Source: Falsochrobactrum shanghaiense (GTDB lineage: Bacteria; Pseudomonadota; Alphaproteobacteria; Rhizobiales; Rhizobiaceae). From it: a DNA stretch of 36,892 bases. The DNA lies in assembly GCF_003149535.1 (NCBI RefSeq), contig NZ_QGDB01000011.1, positions 1 to 36,892 of the forward strand. The letters run 5' to 3'. Positions within the stretch are counted from its first letter, which is position 1. The number at the start of each line of letters is the position of its first letter. Shown one piece after another: positions 7,819 through 16,101 of the stretch. A program made the position numbers and the translations under genes. The notes under the pieces are model-generated. The model saw only the letters and a program-made list of their open reading frames with translations. It had not been told where the DNA came from and did no database searches.

Positions 7819-8781
7819 ATGCGAGGAAAACTTTTAGGCGTTGCTTTTACCGCGCTGGCCGCAGGCGCGCTCGCCTTCACGGGCATTGCCAGCGCACAGG
7901 ACAAGAAGATCACAATCGGCGTGTCCATTCCAGCCGCTGATCATGGCTGGACCGCGGGCGTTGTCTATCACGCCGAACGCGTAGCCAAGCTTTTGATGGC
8001 TGAACACCCGGGTCTCAATATGATCGTCAAGACATCACCGGATGCGGCCAGTCAGGCAAATGCTTTGCAGGATTTGGCCGTTCAGGGGCTGGACGGATTG
8101 GTGGTTCTGCCGTCTGATCCGGATCCGCTTGTCAATGCTATCAAGGAAATCAAGGACAAGGGCACTTTCGTAGCGCTCGTTGACCGCGCGCCAAGCAATA
8201 ACGACAATTCTATCCGTGATCTGTACGTGGCGGGCAACAATCCGGCCCTTGGACAGGTCGCAGGTGAGTACATCAAAAAGACCACGCCTGACGCACAGGT
8301 TGTCGTCATTCGCGGTCTGCCGATTCCAATTGATCAGCAGCGTCAGGATGGCTTTGACAAGGGCATCGAGGGTTCCAATGTCAAGGTTCTTGATCGTCAG
8401 TACGGCAACTGGAACCGCGACGATGCTTTCCGTGTCACGCAGGACTTCCTGACAAAATATCCAAAGATAGACGTGATCTGGTGTCAGGATGACGACATGG
8501 CAGTGGGTGTGCTTGAAGCTATCAAACAGGCCAAGCGCGAGGACATCCAGTATATCATAGCAGGTGCGGGTTCTAAGGACATGATCAAGAAGGTCATGGA
8601 CGGTGACAAGCTTGTGCCGGTGGATGTGCTCTATCCGCCAGCAATGGTAGCCACGGCAATGCAGCTCACTGCCGGTCACTTCTATGACCAGATTCCGGTA
8701 AGCGGCGAGTATATTCTTGATGCCACGCTGGTCACCAAGGATAATGCCGAGCAGTTCTACTTCCCGGATTCACCTTTCTAA
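7819..8781 (+). CDS. Periplasmic sugar-binding protein of the CUT2 transporter
   Basis: A 320-residue type-1 periplasmic-binding protein (ribose-binding-protein fold). The signal peptide is residues 1 to about 26 (Arg-Lys start, hydrophobic core, ASA cleavage site before QDKK). The mature part has the two-lobe pattern with KITIGVSIPAADHGWTAGV at the start, the QDLAVQGLDGLVVLPSD segment and the hinge/second-lobe segment DVIWCQDDDMAVGVLEA. GGGAGGAAA gives a strong ribosome site. The 78 bp gap from the permease and the hairpin after the stop fit higher expression than the neighbours. Ligand unknown. Confidence 0.92.
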   Translation: MRGKLLGVAFTALAAGALAFTGIASAQDKKITIGVSIPAADHGWTAGVVYHAERVAKLLMAEHPGLNMIVKTSPDAASQANALQDLAVQGLDGLVVLPSDPDPLVNAIKEIKDKGTFVALVDRAPSNNDNSIRDLYVAGNNPALGQVAGEYIKKTTPDAQVVVIRGLPIPIDQQRQDGFDKGIEGSNVKVLDRQYGNWNRDDAFRVTQDFLTKYPKIDVIWCQDDDMAVGVLEAIKQAKREDIQYIIAGAGSKDMIKKVMDGDKLVPVDVLYPPAMVATAMQLTAGHFYDQIPVSGEYILDATLVTKDNAEQFYFPDSPF

Positions 8782-8790
8782 CAGACACAT

Positions 8791-8814
8791 ACGCGTCCGC
8801 TCCGGCGGACGCGT
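8791..8814 (+). promoter_or_regulatory. Intra-operon hairpin after the binding-protein gene
   Basis: A perfect 9 bp inverted repeat (ACGCGTCCG / CGGACGCGT) with a 6-base loop lies 10 bp after the binding-protein stop. It has no T-run, so it is more likely an mRNA-stabilising or partial-termination element than a full terminator. Such hairpins often let binding-protein mRNA accumulate relative to distal genes. Confidence 0.6.
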
Positions 8815-8886
8815 CGCTTACCGTTTAGGGCGGTTTTGTACCCTTGCGCTAGATGCAGGGTTGAATTTTCAGTTGGAGGACTTTTG

Positions 8887-9939
8887 ATGAAAACGATCAA
8901 GGGCCCCGGGATATTTCTCGGACAGTTTGCAGGCGATGAAGCACCGTTCAACTCGTGGGACAACATTACCAAATGGGCTGCTGAAAAAGGCTATGCCGGT
9001 GTGCAGGTGCCGACTTGGGCAAGCCAATTGATCGATCTGAAGAAGGCTTCGGAATCAAAAGATTATTGCGATGAGTTTGTAGGCGTAGCGAAGCAGAATG
9101 GCGTAGAAGTAACAGAGCTTTCGACCCATCTGCAAGGGCAGCTGGTCGCAGTCCATCCCGCCTATGACGAAGCATTCGACGGCTTCGCAGTACCGGAGGT
9201 GCGCGGCAATCCGAAAGCGCGTCAGGCATGGGCCGTCGAACAGGTCAGGATGGCGATCACTGCTTCTCGCAATCTGGGCATTAGCGCACATGCGACGTTC
9301 TCAGGCGCATTGGCGTGGCCCTATATCTATCCTTGGCCGCAGCGCCCGGCCGGCCTTGTCGAAATGGCGTTCGACGAGCTTGCGCGCCGCTGGCAGCCGC
9401 TGCTCGATCATGCCGAAGAAAACGGCGTCGACATTTGCTATGAAATCCATCCGGGTGAAGATATGCATGATGGCGTGACATTCGAGATGTTCCTTGAGCG
9501 CGTCCGCAACCATCCGCGCGCCAACATGCTCTACGATCCTTCGCATTACGTGCTTCAGTGTCTGGATTATCTCGACAATATCGATATCTACAAGGAGCGC
9601 ATCAAGATGTTCCACGTCAAAGATGCGGAGTTTAATCCGACAGGCCGACAGGGCGTTTATGGTGGATATCAGAGCTGGGTCAATCGCGCTGGCCGGTTCC
9701 GTTCACCGGGAGATGGACATGTTGATTTCGGCGCAATCTTCGCGAAAATGGCAGCCAATGATTTTGACGGCTGGGCTGTGGTGGAATGGGAATGTGCACT
9801 CAAACATCCCGAAGATGGCGCGCGTGAGGGTGCCGAATTTGTGAAGGCGCATATCATCCGCGTGACCGAGAAAGCGTTTGACGATTTTGCTGCTGGCGGC
9901 ACGGATGACGCTGCCAACCGCCGTATGCTGGGACTTTGA
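8887..9939 (+). CDS. Sugar phosphate isomerase/epimerase family protein (xylose-isomerase-like TIM barrel)
   Basis: A 350-residue cytoplasmic TIM-barrel protein of the AP-endonuclease-2 / xylose-isomerase-like superfamily. Likely metal ligands are visible: Glu in ICYEIHPGED, Asp and His in YDPSHYVLQ, His and Asp in MFHVKDAEF, and Glu in VVEWECAL near the end. The ATG at 8887 is chosen because GGAGGA lies 5 bp upstream; an upstream in-frame start at 8836 lacks such a site. It is followed after 9 bp by an oxidoreductase gene, a pairing common in sugar, inositol and glycoside catabolic operons. The exact reaction (isomerisation, epimerisation or 3-keto-sugar elimination) cannot be read from the sequence. 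Confidence 0.85.
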   Translation: MKTIKGPGIFLGQFAGDEAPFNSWDNITKWAAEKGYAGVQVPTWASQLIDLKKASESKDYCDEFVGVAKQNGVEVTELSTHLQGQLVAVHPAYDEAFDGFAVPEVRGNPKARQAWAVEQVRMAITASRNLGISAHATFSGALAWPYIYPWPQRPAGLVEMAFDELARRWQPLLDHAEENGVDICYEIHPGEDMHDGVTFEMFLERVRNHPRANMLYDPSHYVLQCLDYLDNIDIYKERIKMFHVKDAEFNPTGRQGVYGGYQSWVNRAGRFRSPGDGHVDFGAIFAKMAANDFDGWAVVEWECALKHPEDGAREGAEFVKAHIIRVTEKAFDDFAAGGTDDAANRRMLGL

Positions 9940-9948
9940 GGGAAAACA

Positions 9949-11121
9949 ATGACAATCGAGGCTAAAAGCAAAGAAACCGCGAGTCCGCATATTCGCCTTG
10001 GTATGGTTGGCGGCGGTGCAGGTGCCTTTATCGGTGGCGTTCATAGAATGGCATCGCGGCTTGATAACCGGTTCGAACTGGTGGCGGGGGCGCTGTCGTC
10101 TTCTGCTGAAAAAGCGCAGACTTCGGGGCGTGAACTCGGCCTCGCTGCGGATCGCATCTATTCCAATTACAAGGAAATGGCGATCCGTGAAGCGCGATTA
10201 AAAAACGGTATTGAGGCAGTCGCAATCGTAACACCCAATCATGTGCACTACGATGCTGCGAAAGAGTTTCTGAAGCACGGCATCCACGTGATTTGCGACA
10301 AACCGCTGACATCAACACTAGCAGACGCTAGGAAACTGAAGAAAATAGCCGATGAGAGCGACGCCCTTTTTGTGCTCACGCACAATTACACCGGATATCC
10401 CATGGTCCGGCAGGCACGTGAAATGATCGCTAATGGCGAGCTGGGGGATCTGCGCGTCGTTCAGGTCGAATATGCGCAGGACTGGCTGACCGAAGCAGTG
10501 GAAGAGACCGGCGCCAAAGGCGCTGTCTGGCGCACCGATCCGGCGCAATCCGGGCTTGGCGGGGCTACGGGTGACATTGGTACGCATGCATTCAATCTGG
10601 CATCGTTTGTAACCGGCCTGACGCTTGACAGCCTTGCGGCTGATCTGGACAGTTTTGTTCCGGGCCGTCGGCTGGATGACAATGCTCATGTGATGTTGCG
10701 CTTTGCCGGTGGGGCAAAAGGCATGCTTTGGTGTAGTCAGGTTGCACCGGGTAATGAGAATGCGCTGCGTCTTCGCGTTTACGGTACGAAGGGTGGGCTT
10801 GAATGGGCGCAGGAGGATCCAAACCGGCTATGGTTCACGCCATTTGGCGAGCAGAAGCGCCTTATCACGCGTGGCGGAGCAGGTGTCGGGACGGCGGCAA
10901 CACGTGTGACACGTATACCCGGCGGCCACCCGGAAGGCTATCTGGAAGCTTTCGCGACCATCTACACGGAAGCCGCCAATGCCATTCAGGCGCGACGCGA
11001 CAATACAATGCCGGACTCTGCTGTGATCTATCCAACAATCGATGATGGCGTCAAAGGTGTGGCATTCATCGACGCCTGTGTCCGATCATCCGGAAAAAAT
11101 GGCAGTTGGGTGAGCCTTTGA
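9949..11121 (+). CDS. Gfo/Idh/MocA-family NAD(P)-dependent oxidoreductase
   Basis: A 390-residue cytoplasmic dehydrogenase. The N-terminal Rossmann fold starts IRLGMVGGGAGAFIGGVHRMA and continues through EAVAIVTPNHVHYDAA to the conserved lysine in HVICDKPLT (EKP-like motif, about residue 120). The C-terminal alpha/beta domain carries GGATGDIGTHAFNLASFVTG, where the His is part of the usual catalytic region. A GAGGGAAA ribosome site sits just after the preceding stop. It is last in the operon and ends 20 bp before a terminator. With its TIM-barrel neighbour it probably oxidises or reduces a sugar ring hydroxyl; substrate unknown. Confidence 0.9.
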   Translation: MTIEAKSKETASPHIRLGMVGGGAGAFIGGVHRMASRLDNRFELVAGALSSSAEKAQTSGRELGLAADRIYSNYKEMAIREARLKNGIEAVAIVTPNHVHYDAAKEFLKHGIHVICDKPLTSTLADARKLKKIADESDALFVLTHNYTGYPMVRQAREMIANGELGDLRVVQVEYAQDWLTEAVEETGAKGAVWRTDPAQSGLGGATGDIGTHAFNLASFVTGLTLDSLAADLDSFVPGRRLDDNAHVMLRFAGGAKGMLWCSQVAPGNENALRLRVYGTKGGLEWAQEDPNRLWFTPFGEQKRLITRGGAGVGTAATRVTRIPGGHPEGYLEAFATIYTEAANAIQARRDNTMPDSAVIYPTIDDGVKGVAFIDACVRSSGKNGSWVSL

Positions 11122-11140
11122 CATAAAAGAAAATCGAAAG

Positions 11141-11166
11141 ACGCCGCCGTAAAAGGTGGCGTTTTT
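11141..11166 (+). terminator. Rho-independent terminator of the sugar operon
   Basis: Stem ACGCCGCC / GGTGGCGT (one G-T pair) with a 6-base loop, followed by a run of five T. It lies 20 bp after the dehydrogenase stop, marking the end of the five-gene operon. The metal/redox island starts just beyond it. Confidence 0.85.
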
Positions 11167-11177
11167 GATAGAGCGTA

Positions 11178-11774
11178 CTAATTCTCCTTCACGGCCAGAA
11201 GCCGAAGTTGCACGTCAAGGAGTCGCTTTCCTTCTCCGATCAGGGAGAAGTTGCGCGCCCCGAGCGACCAGCGGATCGCCATCCCCTGCACCAACGACGT
11301 CAACAGAACGGCGGCATCCTCCACAGCGACTTCGCGGCGCAAGAAGCCAGCGTCCTGACCGCGAGCCAGTTCGGCGATGATCAGCCCCTGAAACTTCATC
11401 AGCAGGCCGCGAAAGGCTGCGCGCAGATCCTCATTGCCGACATTCAGCTCGCGCGAGAACAGCAGCGTAGGCAGCGTCGGCGTCGCCACGATCTGTCTCA
11501 ACTGCGCGCCCATCAGCGCCTTGATCCGATCGACGGGATCATCGGTCGCAGCCAGAGCCCATTCCCATTTCATGGCCAGTTCTCCGGCCACATGATCCGC
11601 TACGGCAAGCCACAGCGTGTCCTTGGTCGGGAAATGCCGGAACAGGGCCGCCTGGCTTACGCCAACGGCGGCTGCGGTGGCGCCCGTCGTCACCCGATCC
11701 GGCCCGATCCGATCGGCCAGGTCGAGGACGGCGGCAACGATTTCGGCCTTGCGCAATTCTGCGGATTTTCGCAT
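11178..11774 (-). CDS. TetR-family transcriptional regulator
   Basis: A 198-residue regulator of normal TetR length. The N-terminal helix-turn-helix (about residues 10-55) has AEIVAAVLDLADRIGPDRVTTGATAAAVGVSQ followed by AALFRHFPTKDTLWLAVADHV, the typical F-x-HFPTKD pattern. The C-terminal helical ligand domain is unassigned. It is divergent from a LysR-type gene, and an inverted repeat sits directly upstream of its ATG, consistent with autoregulation. The ribosome site is weak. It is the first gene of the metal/redox island, so a metal- or stress-linked role is possible, but the ligand is unknown. Confidence 0.92.
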   Translation of the reverse strand: MRKSAELRKAEIVAAVLDLADRIGPDRVTTGATAAAVGVSQAALFRHFPTKDTLWLAVADHVAGELAMKWEWALAATDDPVDRIKALMGAQLRQIVATPTLPTLLFSRELNVGNEDLRAAFRGLLMKFQGLIIAELARGQDAGFLRREVAVEDAAVLLTSLVQGMAIRWSLGARNFSLIGEGKRLLDVQLRLLAVKEN

Positions 11775-11784
11775 AAGATACCTA

Positions 11785-11808
11785 GTAAGTGAGCAGTCAC
11801 ATACTTAC
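11785..11808. promoter_or_regulatory. Candidate TetR operator
   Basis: Inverted repeat GTAAGT (11785-11790) and ACTTAC (11803-11808), containing a second, slightly off-centre pair GTGA/TCAC (11789-11792 and 11797-11800). It starts 10 bp upstream of the TetR ATG and lies in the short divergent region toward the LysR gene, the classical place for a TetR autoregulatory site. Confidence 0.5.
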
Positions 11809-11905
11809 GTGGAGCAATGATCATGGTCAAGCTTCTCTGATGGAGCAAAGCGAATGCGAGGTGTTGCTGGCAATGGGGGGCAGGCTTGCAGGAGATGAGT
11901 TGTTC

Positions 11906-12829
11906 ATGACTGCGCACAACCAGAACTGGGACGATCTGCGCTTCTTTCTCGCTGTGGCCCGGGCGGGAACCCTGTCTGGAGCAGCACGCAGCCTTGGCGT
12001 AACGCACTCGACCGTGTTTCGCCGTCTTGGCGCCTTCGAGGAACGTCTGGGCGTCCGGCTCTTCGAGCGGCTGCCGGACGGCTATGCGCTGACGGGCGCC
12101 GGAGAGGCCATGCAGGAGACCGCCATCCGGATCGACGAGGAGATTATCGCCCTGTCGCGTCAGGTGACCGGACAGGACCAGCGCCTGAGCGGGCTTATCC
12201 GTATCACAGCCATCGACATGCTGGCGACGGGGTTGTTGCCGCCACATCTGGCGGCCTTCCATGCAGCGCAACCGGGGATCGAATTGGAAGTGATCGTTTC
12301 GGACATTCCCCTCGACCTGACCCGACGCGAGGCCGATGTCGCTCTGCGCATCGGCAACACGCCGCAGGAAACTCTGGTCGGTCGCCGGGTTGGGCGGCTG
12401 GCATTTGGGGTTTATGCCTCGGCAGAACGCGCCGCTCAAGGGATCGATGACGATCTTGCCGTTAACGACTGGATCGGCTTCGGCCGCTCGCACGGAGCAA
12501 TCGGTCAACGGCTGGCTGACTGGCTGCCGGAAATGCAGCCGATCTATCGCACCAACTCGATCTCGGCCGCCCTTGCCGCGGCGAGAGCTGGAAGTGGCCT
12601 TGCGCCGCTGCCCTGCGTCGTGGCTGACCGCGCGCCCGACCTTTTCCGCATCGCCCTGTTTCCTGAAGATTTCCGGCTCGATCTGTGGTTGCTGACCCAT
12701 GAGGATCTGCGCAACACCGCCCGTATCCGCGCCTTCATGGATTTCATGGCTGATGTGCTCGCCACCGACGCCGACCTTCTGGAGGGCCGCCGAGCGCAAG
12801 CAGGCTGTCTCGGGAAAGGAATACCATGA
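11906..12829 (+). CDS. LysR-family transcriptional regulator
   Basis: A 307-residue LysR-type regulator. The N-terminal winged helix-turn-helix reads NWDDLRFFLAVARAGTLSGAARSLGVTHSTVFRRLGAFEERLG; the effector domain (about 95-300) starts LSGLIRITAIDML. The ATG at 11906 is chosen because the family begins shortly before NWDDLRFFL and GGAGA lies 10 bp upstream; a longer frame from 11789 would add 39 unconserved residues and overlap the TetR operator. It lies 170 bp upstream of the P1B-4 ATPase on the same strand. LysR proteins of this SxxFRRL type often control neighbouring genes, but no site was identified. Confidence 0.9.
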   Translation: MTAHNQNWDDLRFFLAVARAGTLSGAARSLGVTHSTVFRRLGAFEERLGVRLFERLPDGYALTGAGEAMQETAIRIDEEIIALSRQVTGQDQRLSGLIRITAIDMLATGLLPPHLAAFHAAQPGIELEVIVSDIPLDLTRREADVALRIGNTPQETLVGRRVGRLAFGVYASAERAAQGIDDDLAVNDWIGFGRSHGAIGQRLADWLPEMQPIYRTNSISAALAAARAGSGLAPLPCVVADRAPDLFRIALFPEDFRLDLWLLTHEDLRNTARIRAFMDFMADVLATDADLLEGRRAQAGCLGKGIP

Positions 12830-12999
12830 TCCTTCCTTTCCCTTCATTGCGGCATGCGGTCCTGGAGGTAAGCTCGATGCCGTGATGGAAAAGAAATAAC
12901 GGAACCTGATCGACCGGGAATGTAGCGCCAGCCGTATGGCGCACCGCTGCCCGGTTTCCCCAGCCACTGCCGCCGACGCGGCACAGCCAGGAACACAAA

Positions 13000-14949
13000 T
13001 TGCAAATCGACCTTTCTTCCGACCGCTTCATGACAGCATTGACCGGCGTCACGCTTGCCGGGATGGCGCTTGCGACTGTCGATGCCTTTCTGATCGCCGG
13101 TCTTTGGGGACCGGTCGGTCTCGTTCTGGTCTATCTGGCCGGTGGTGTGCCGACCGGGGTCCGGGCCCTGACGTCGCTCTGGCGCGAGCGGATCCTCGAC
13201 ATTGATCTTCTGATGATCGTGGCCGCCCTCGCCGCCGCTGCGGTGGGGGCTGCGCTCGAAGGGGCGGTGCTGCTGACGCTGTTCAGCCTGTCGACCACGT
13301 TGGAGCAACGGGCGATGGGCCGGGCGCGTCATGCGGTCGAGGCACTGATGGCATTGCGTCCCGACACCGCGCTGAGGCGCGCTCCTGACGGCGCCGTCAC
13401 GGAAGTTCCGGTGGGCGATCTCGTGGCCGGCGACCTGGTGGTGCTGCGCCCCGGCGCGCGCGTGCCGGCCGATGGCGAGGTGGCGGAAGGGGAAGGCTCG
13501 CTCGACGAAGCGACGATCACCGGCGAATCGATGCCGGTCAGCAAAAGCCCCGGTGCAAAGGTGTTCGAGGCAACGGTGAACCTCAACGCCGTGCTGGTGG
13601 TGCGCGTCACTCGCCCGGTAGCGGAAAGCACCGTGGCGCGGATGATCGAACTGGTGACGGAAGCCCAGGCGGCGCGCGCGCCATCCGAACGGTTCAGCGC
13701 CTGGTTCGGCCAGCGCTATACCATCGCGGTTCTCGCCGGCGCGGTGCTGGCCCTGCTGATATTCCTCGCGCTTGGCTGGACGATGCAGGATGCGCTCTAT
13801 CGCGCAGCGACGCTGCTTGTCGCGGCCAGCCCCTGCGCGGTGGTGATATCGGTCCCGGCCGCGATACTCTCGTCGCTGGCGGCGGCCGCACGCGGCGGCG
13901 TTCTGTTCAAGGGTGGCGCGGCGCTGGAGACGCTGGCCGAGGTCGATATCTTCGCCTTCGACAAGACCGGTACGCTGACCACGGGCAAGGCCGAGGTGAC
14001 GCAAATTGTGACGCAGAAACCCGAAGAGCGGTTCCTGTCATTGATCGCCGGTCTCGAGGCGCATTCCGAGCATCCAATTGCCGATGCGATCCGTCGCTAC
14101 ATCGACGAAAAAGGCATAACCGCCGCCGAGGTGCGCGATGTGGAAACCGTGCCCAGTGAGGGGATTACGGGGGAAGACGCCGTGGGTGCGCTCTGGGCTG
14201 GCAATCCGCGCATGGCGGCACGCATGGAGGCATCGCTCGACGCACCCGAATATGCGCAACTGACGGACGGCAGTCAGACCGTGGTGTGGCTGGGGCGGGG
14301 AGACAGGGTTTATGGCGCGCTCACCGTCGCCGACCGTCCGCGTGAGACCTCGGCCGTCGGCTTGGCCGCGCTCACGGCGGCTGGGGTGGGGACTATCGCC
14401 ATGATGACCGGCGACCGGCGCCCTGTCGGCTTGCGGATCGCCGCGGAACTCGGACTGGAGGCAAAGGATGTCCATGCCGATCTGCTGCCTGAAGACAAGG
14501 TCCGGCTGGTGGGCGAACTGGCGAGGAATGGAAAGGTGGCCTTTGTCGGCGACGGGGTGAACGACGCCGCTGCGCTGGCGCGCGCCGATGTCGGTATTGC
14601 CATGGGCGCGGCAGGCAGCGACGTCGCCCTGCAGGCGGCCGATGTTGCACTGTTGTCGGAGGACATGGCCCGTCTCGCCGCCGCCCATCGGCTGGCGCGT
14701 CGTACCCGCCGGATCATCCGTCAGAACCTCGCCTTCGCCATCGGCATGATGCTGCTTCTGGTCGCCTCGAGCCTGTTTTTTGCCTTGCCTCTGCCGCTCG
14801 CGGTCGTAGGACATGAGGGCGGCACCGTGTTGGTGGTGTTGAACGGACTCAGGCTGCTTGCCGATCCAATCCGGGCGCGCAGTGTGATCTCACTGCGACG
14901 CCGACCAGACGCCGGTCCTGTGGAGCCTTCCTACCAATCAGGGGGTTAA
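13000..14949 (+). CDS. P1B-4-type heavy-metal-transporting ATPase (Co/Zn/Fe exporter type)
   Basis: A 649-residue inner-membrane P-type ATPase. Core motifs: TGES (about 170), transmembrane SPC in AASPCAVVISVP (about 277), phosphorylation motif DKTGT (about 320), HP (about 357), and GDGVNDAA (about 516). The last helices contain HEGGT (about 604). SPC plus HEGGT is the signature of the P1B-4 group (CoaT/CtpD/PfeT-like), which exports Co, Zn, Ni or Fe(II). There is no N-terminal metal-binding domain, also typical of P1B-4. The start is TTG 13000 with AGGA upstream; ATG 13030 is an alternative. No terminator is evident after it. Confidence 0.9.
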   Translation: MQIDLSSDRFMTALTGVTLAGMALATVDAFLIAGLWGPVGLVLVYLAGGVPTGVRALTSLWRERILDIDLLMIVAALAAAAVGAALEGAVLLTLFSLSTTLEQRAMGRARHAVEALMALRPDTALRRAPDGAVTEVPVGDLVAGDLVVLRPGARVPADGEVAEGEGSLDEATITGESMPVSKSPGAKVFEATVNLNAVLVVRVTRPVAESTVARMIELVTEAQAARAPSERFSAWFGQRYTIAVLAGAVLALLIFLALGWTMQDALYRAATLLVAASPCAVVISVPAAILSSLAAAARGGVLFKGGAALETLAEVDIFAFDKTGTLTTGKAEVTQIVTQKPEERFLSLIAGLEAHSEHPIADAIRRYIDEKGITAAEVRDVETVPSEGITGEDAVGALWAGNPRMAARMEASLDAPEYAQLTDGSQTVVWLGRGDRVYGALTVADRPRETSAVGLAALTAAGVGTIAMMTGDRRPVGLRIAAELGLEAKDVHADLLPEDKVRLVGELARNGKVAFVGDGVNDAAALARADVGIAMGAAGSDVALQAADVALLSEDMARLAAAHRLARRTRRIIRQNLAFAIGMMLLLVASSLFFALPLPLAVVGHEGGTVLVVLNGLRLLADPIRARSVISLRRRPDAGPVEPSYQSGG

Positions 14950-15028
14950 CCGGATGACGGCAGGAGAAATTCTCAAGGCCGTTTCCCGATGCGGACGCTT
15001 CTGAACGTTCGCGATCTGGCAGGCGGCC

Positions 15029-15808
15029 TTATCGATAGACGATACCGCCATCGGTCAGGATCGACTGTCCGGTGATGTAGTCGGAATCGGCACTCGCGAG
15101 GAAGGCGACCAACGCTGCAACGTCCTCCGGTGTCTGCGCGCGGCCCAAAGCGATGCCCTCGACATATTTCTTGTAGGTTTCGCCTTTCGGCGTCCCGGTG
15201 ATCTCGGAAAAGCGCTCGTCGATCTCCACCCACATGTCGGTGCCGACGATACCGGGGCAATAGGCGTTCACCGTGATGCCTGCGCTCGCATATTCCTTGG
15301 CGGAGGCTTGCGTCAGCGCACGCACGGCGAACTTTGTCGCCGAATAGACGCCGAGCATGGCGAAACCGTCATGTCCGGCGATCGAGCAGGCGTTAATGAT
15401 CTTACCCTTCTGGTCGCGATCCTTGAATTTCTTCGCAGCCGCCTGGATTCCCCAGAGTACGCCGTCGACATTGATGCGGAAGATCAGGTCCATGTCCTCG
15501 GGCGTGACGTCGGCGATCGGCTTGACCTGGGCGATACCGGCATTGTTGACGATGACGTCGAACCCGCCGAGTTCCTTTTCCGCATGGTCGATGGCGGCAT
15601 AGACTTCGTCACGCTTGCTGACGTTGGCGACGATAGTGGTCGCCTTGCGGCCGAGCGCTTCCACCTCCTTGCGAACGGATTCGAGCTTGTCGGCCTTGAT
15701 GTCGGCCAGCGCGAGGTCGGCGCCTTCCTTTGCAAGCCGCAGCGCGATGCCGCGTCCGATCCCCTGGCCGGCACCGGTTACCAAGATGACTTTATCATTC
15801 AGCGACAT
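15029..15808 (-). CDS. Short-chain dehydrogenase, acetoin/diacetyl reductase (BudC) type
   Basis: A 259-residue cytoplasmic SDR of standard length. The cofactor motif is [12 protein letters not shown] (about 11-22), with NNAG (about 88-91), catalytic Ser in [10 protein letters not shown] and catalytic YSATK (Tyr-x-x-x-Lys, about 155-159). The stretch [16 protein letters not shown] is characteristic of (S)-acetoin-forming diacetyl reductases. AGGAGA precedes the ATG. It is divergent from the flavoprotein at 16102 and convergent with the P1B-4 ATPase. Its relation to metal resistance is unclear. Substrate assignment is by family resemblance only. Confidence 0.85.
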   Translation of the reverse strand: MSLNDKVILVTGAGQGIGRGIALRLAKEGADLALADIKADKLESVRKEVEALGRKATTIVANVSKRDEVYAAIDHAEKELGGFDVIVNNAGIAQVKPIADVTPEDMDLIFRINVDGVLWGIQAAAKKFKDRDQKGKIINACSIAGHDGFAMLGVYSATKFAVRALTQASAKEYASAGITVNAYCPGIVGTDMWVEIDERFSEITGTPKGETYKKYVEGIALGRAQTPEDVAALVAFLASADSDYITGQSILTDGGIVYR

Positions 15809-16101
15809 GATTTTCTCCTACAGAAAGTCGGCCAATCCTGTACAGCCAGCATATTCCCTTTCGGGCAATACAGCCGGAGCAGAATCGATTACACTCGATA
15901 ATTCCGGTCCATTTAAAGGCCCTGGCCCGGAAATGATGGGACGGCGCCGAAACTGGTAGTGAGGCCATTTCAAGGGACCGCCCGCAAACACAACAGTAAT
16001 TGTTCAACCCCGCAAGAGTATGACATGATCCTGCATATATGGTCGAATGCCATATCCTCATCGCGCGGATAGGGCCGATGTTACAAAAGGATGCGTAGTT
16101 G
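15809..16101. promoter_or_regulatory. Divergent promoter region between SDR and flavoprotein genes
   Basis: This 293 bp gap has no convincing gene and must hold promoters for both divergent genes. An inverted repeat ATATGG (16037-16042) / CCATAT (16050-16055) with a 7-base spacer lies about 50 bp upstream of the flavoprotein start and could be an operator. A looser pair ATTCCGG (15901-15907) / CCGGAAAT (15927-15934) lies nearer the SDR gene. No clear sigma-70 boxes could be assigned. Confidence 0.35.

Noticed and set aside
11690..14004. Long minus-strand open frames antisense to the LysR gene and the P1B-4 ATPase
   Set aside because: Composition is Arg/His/Gln-rich with no motif; they are shadows of the GC-rich coding strand.
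14954..15004. A 16-codon frame starting ATGACGGCAGG after the P1B-4 ATPase
   Set aside because: Too short, no homology recognised, and its ribosome site is poor; at most the start of a truncated gene.
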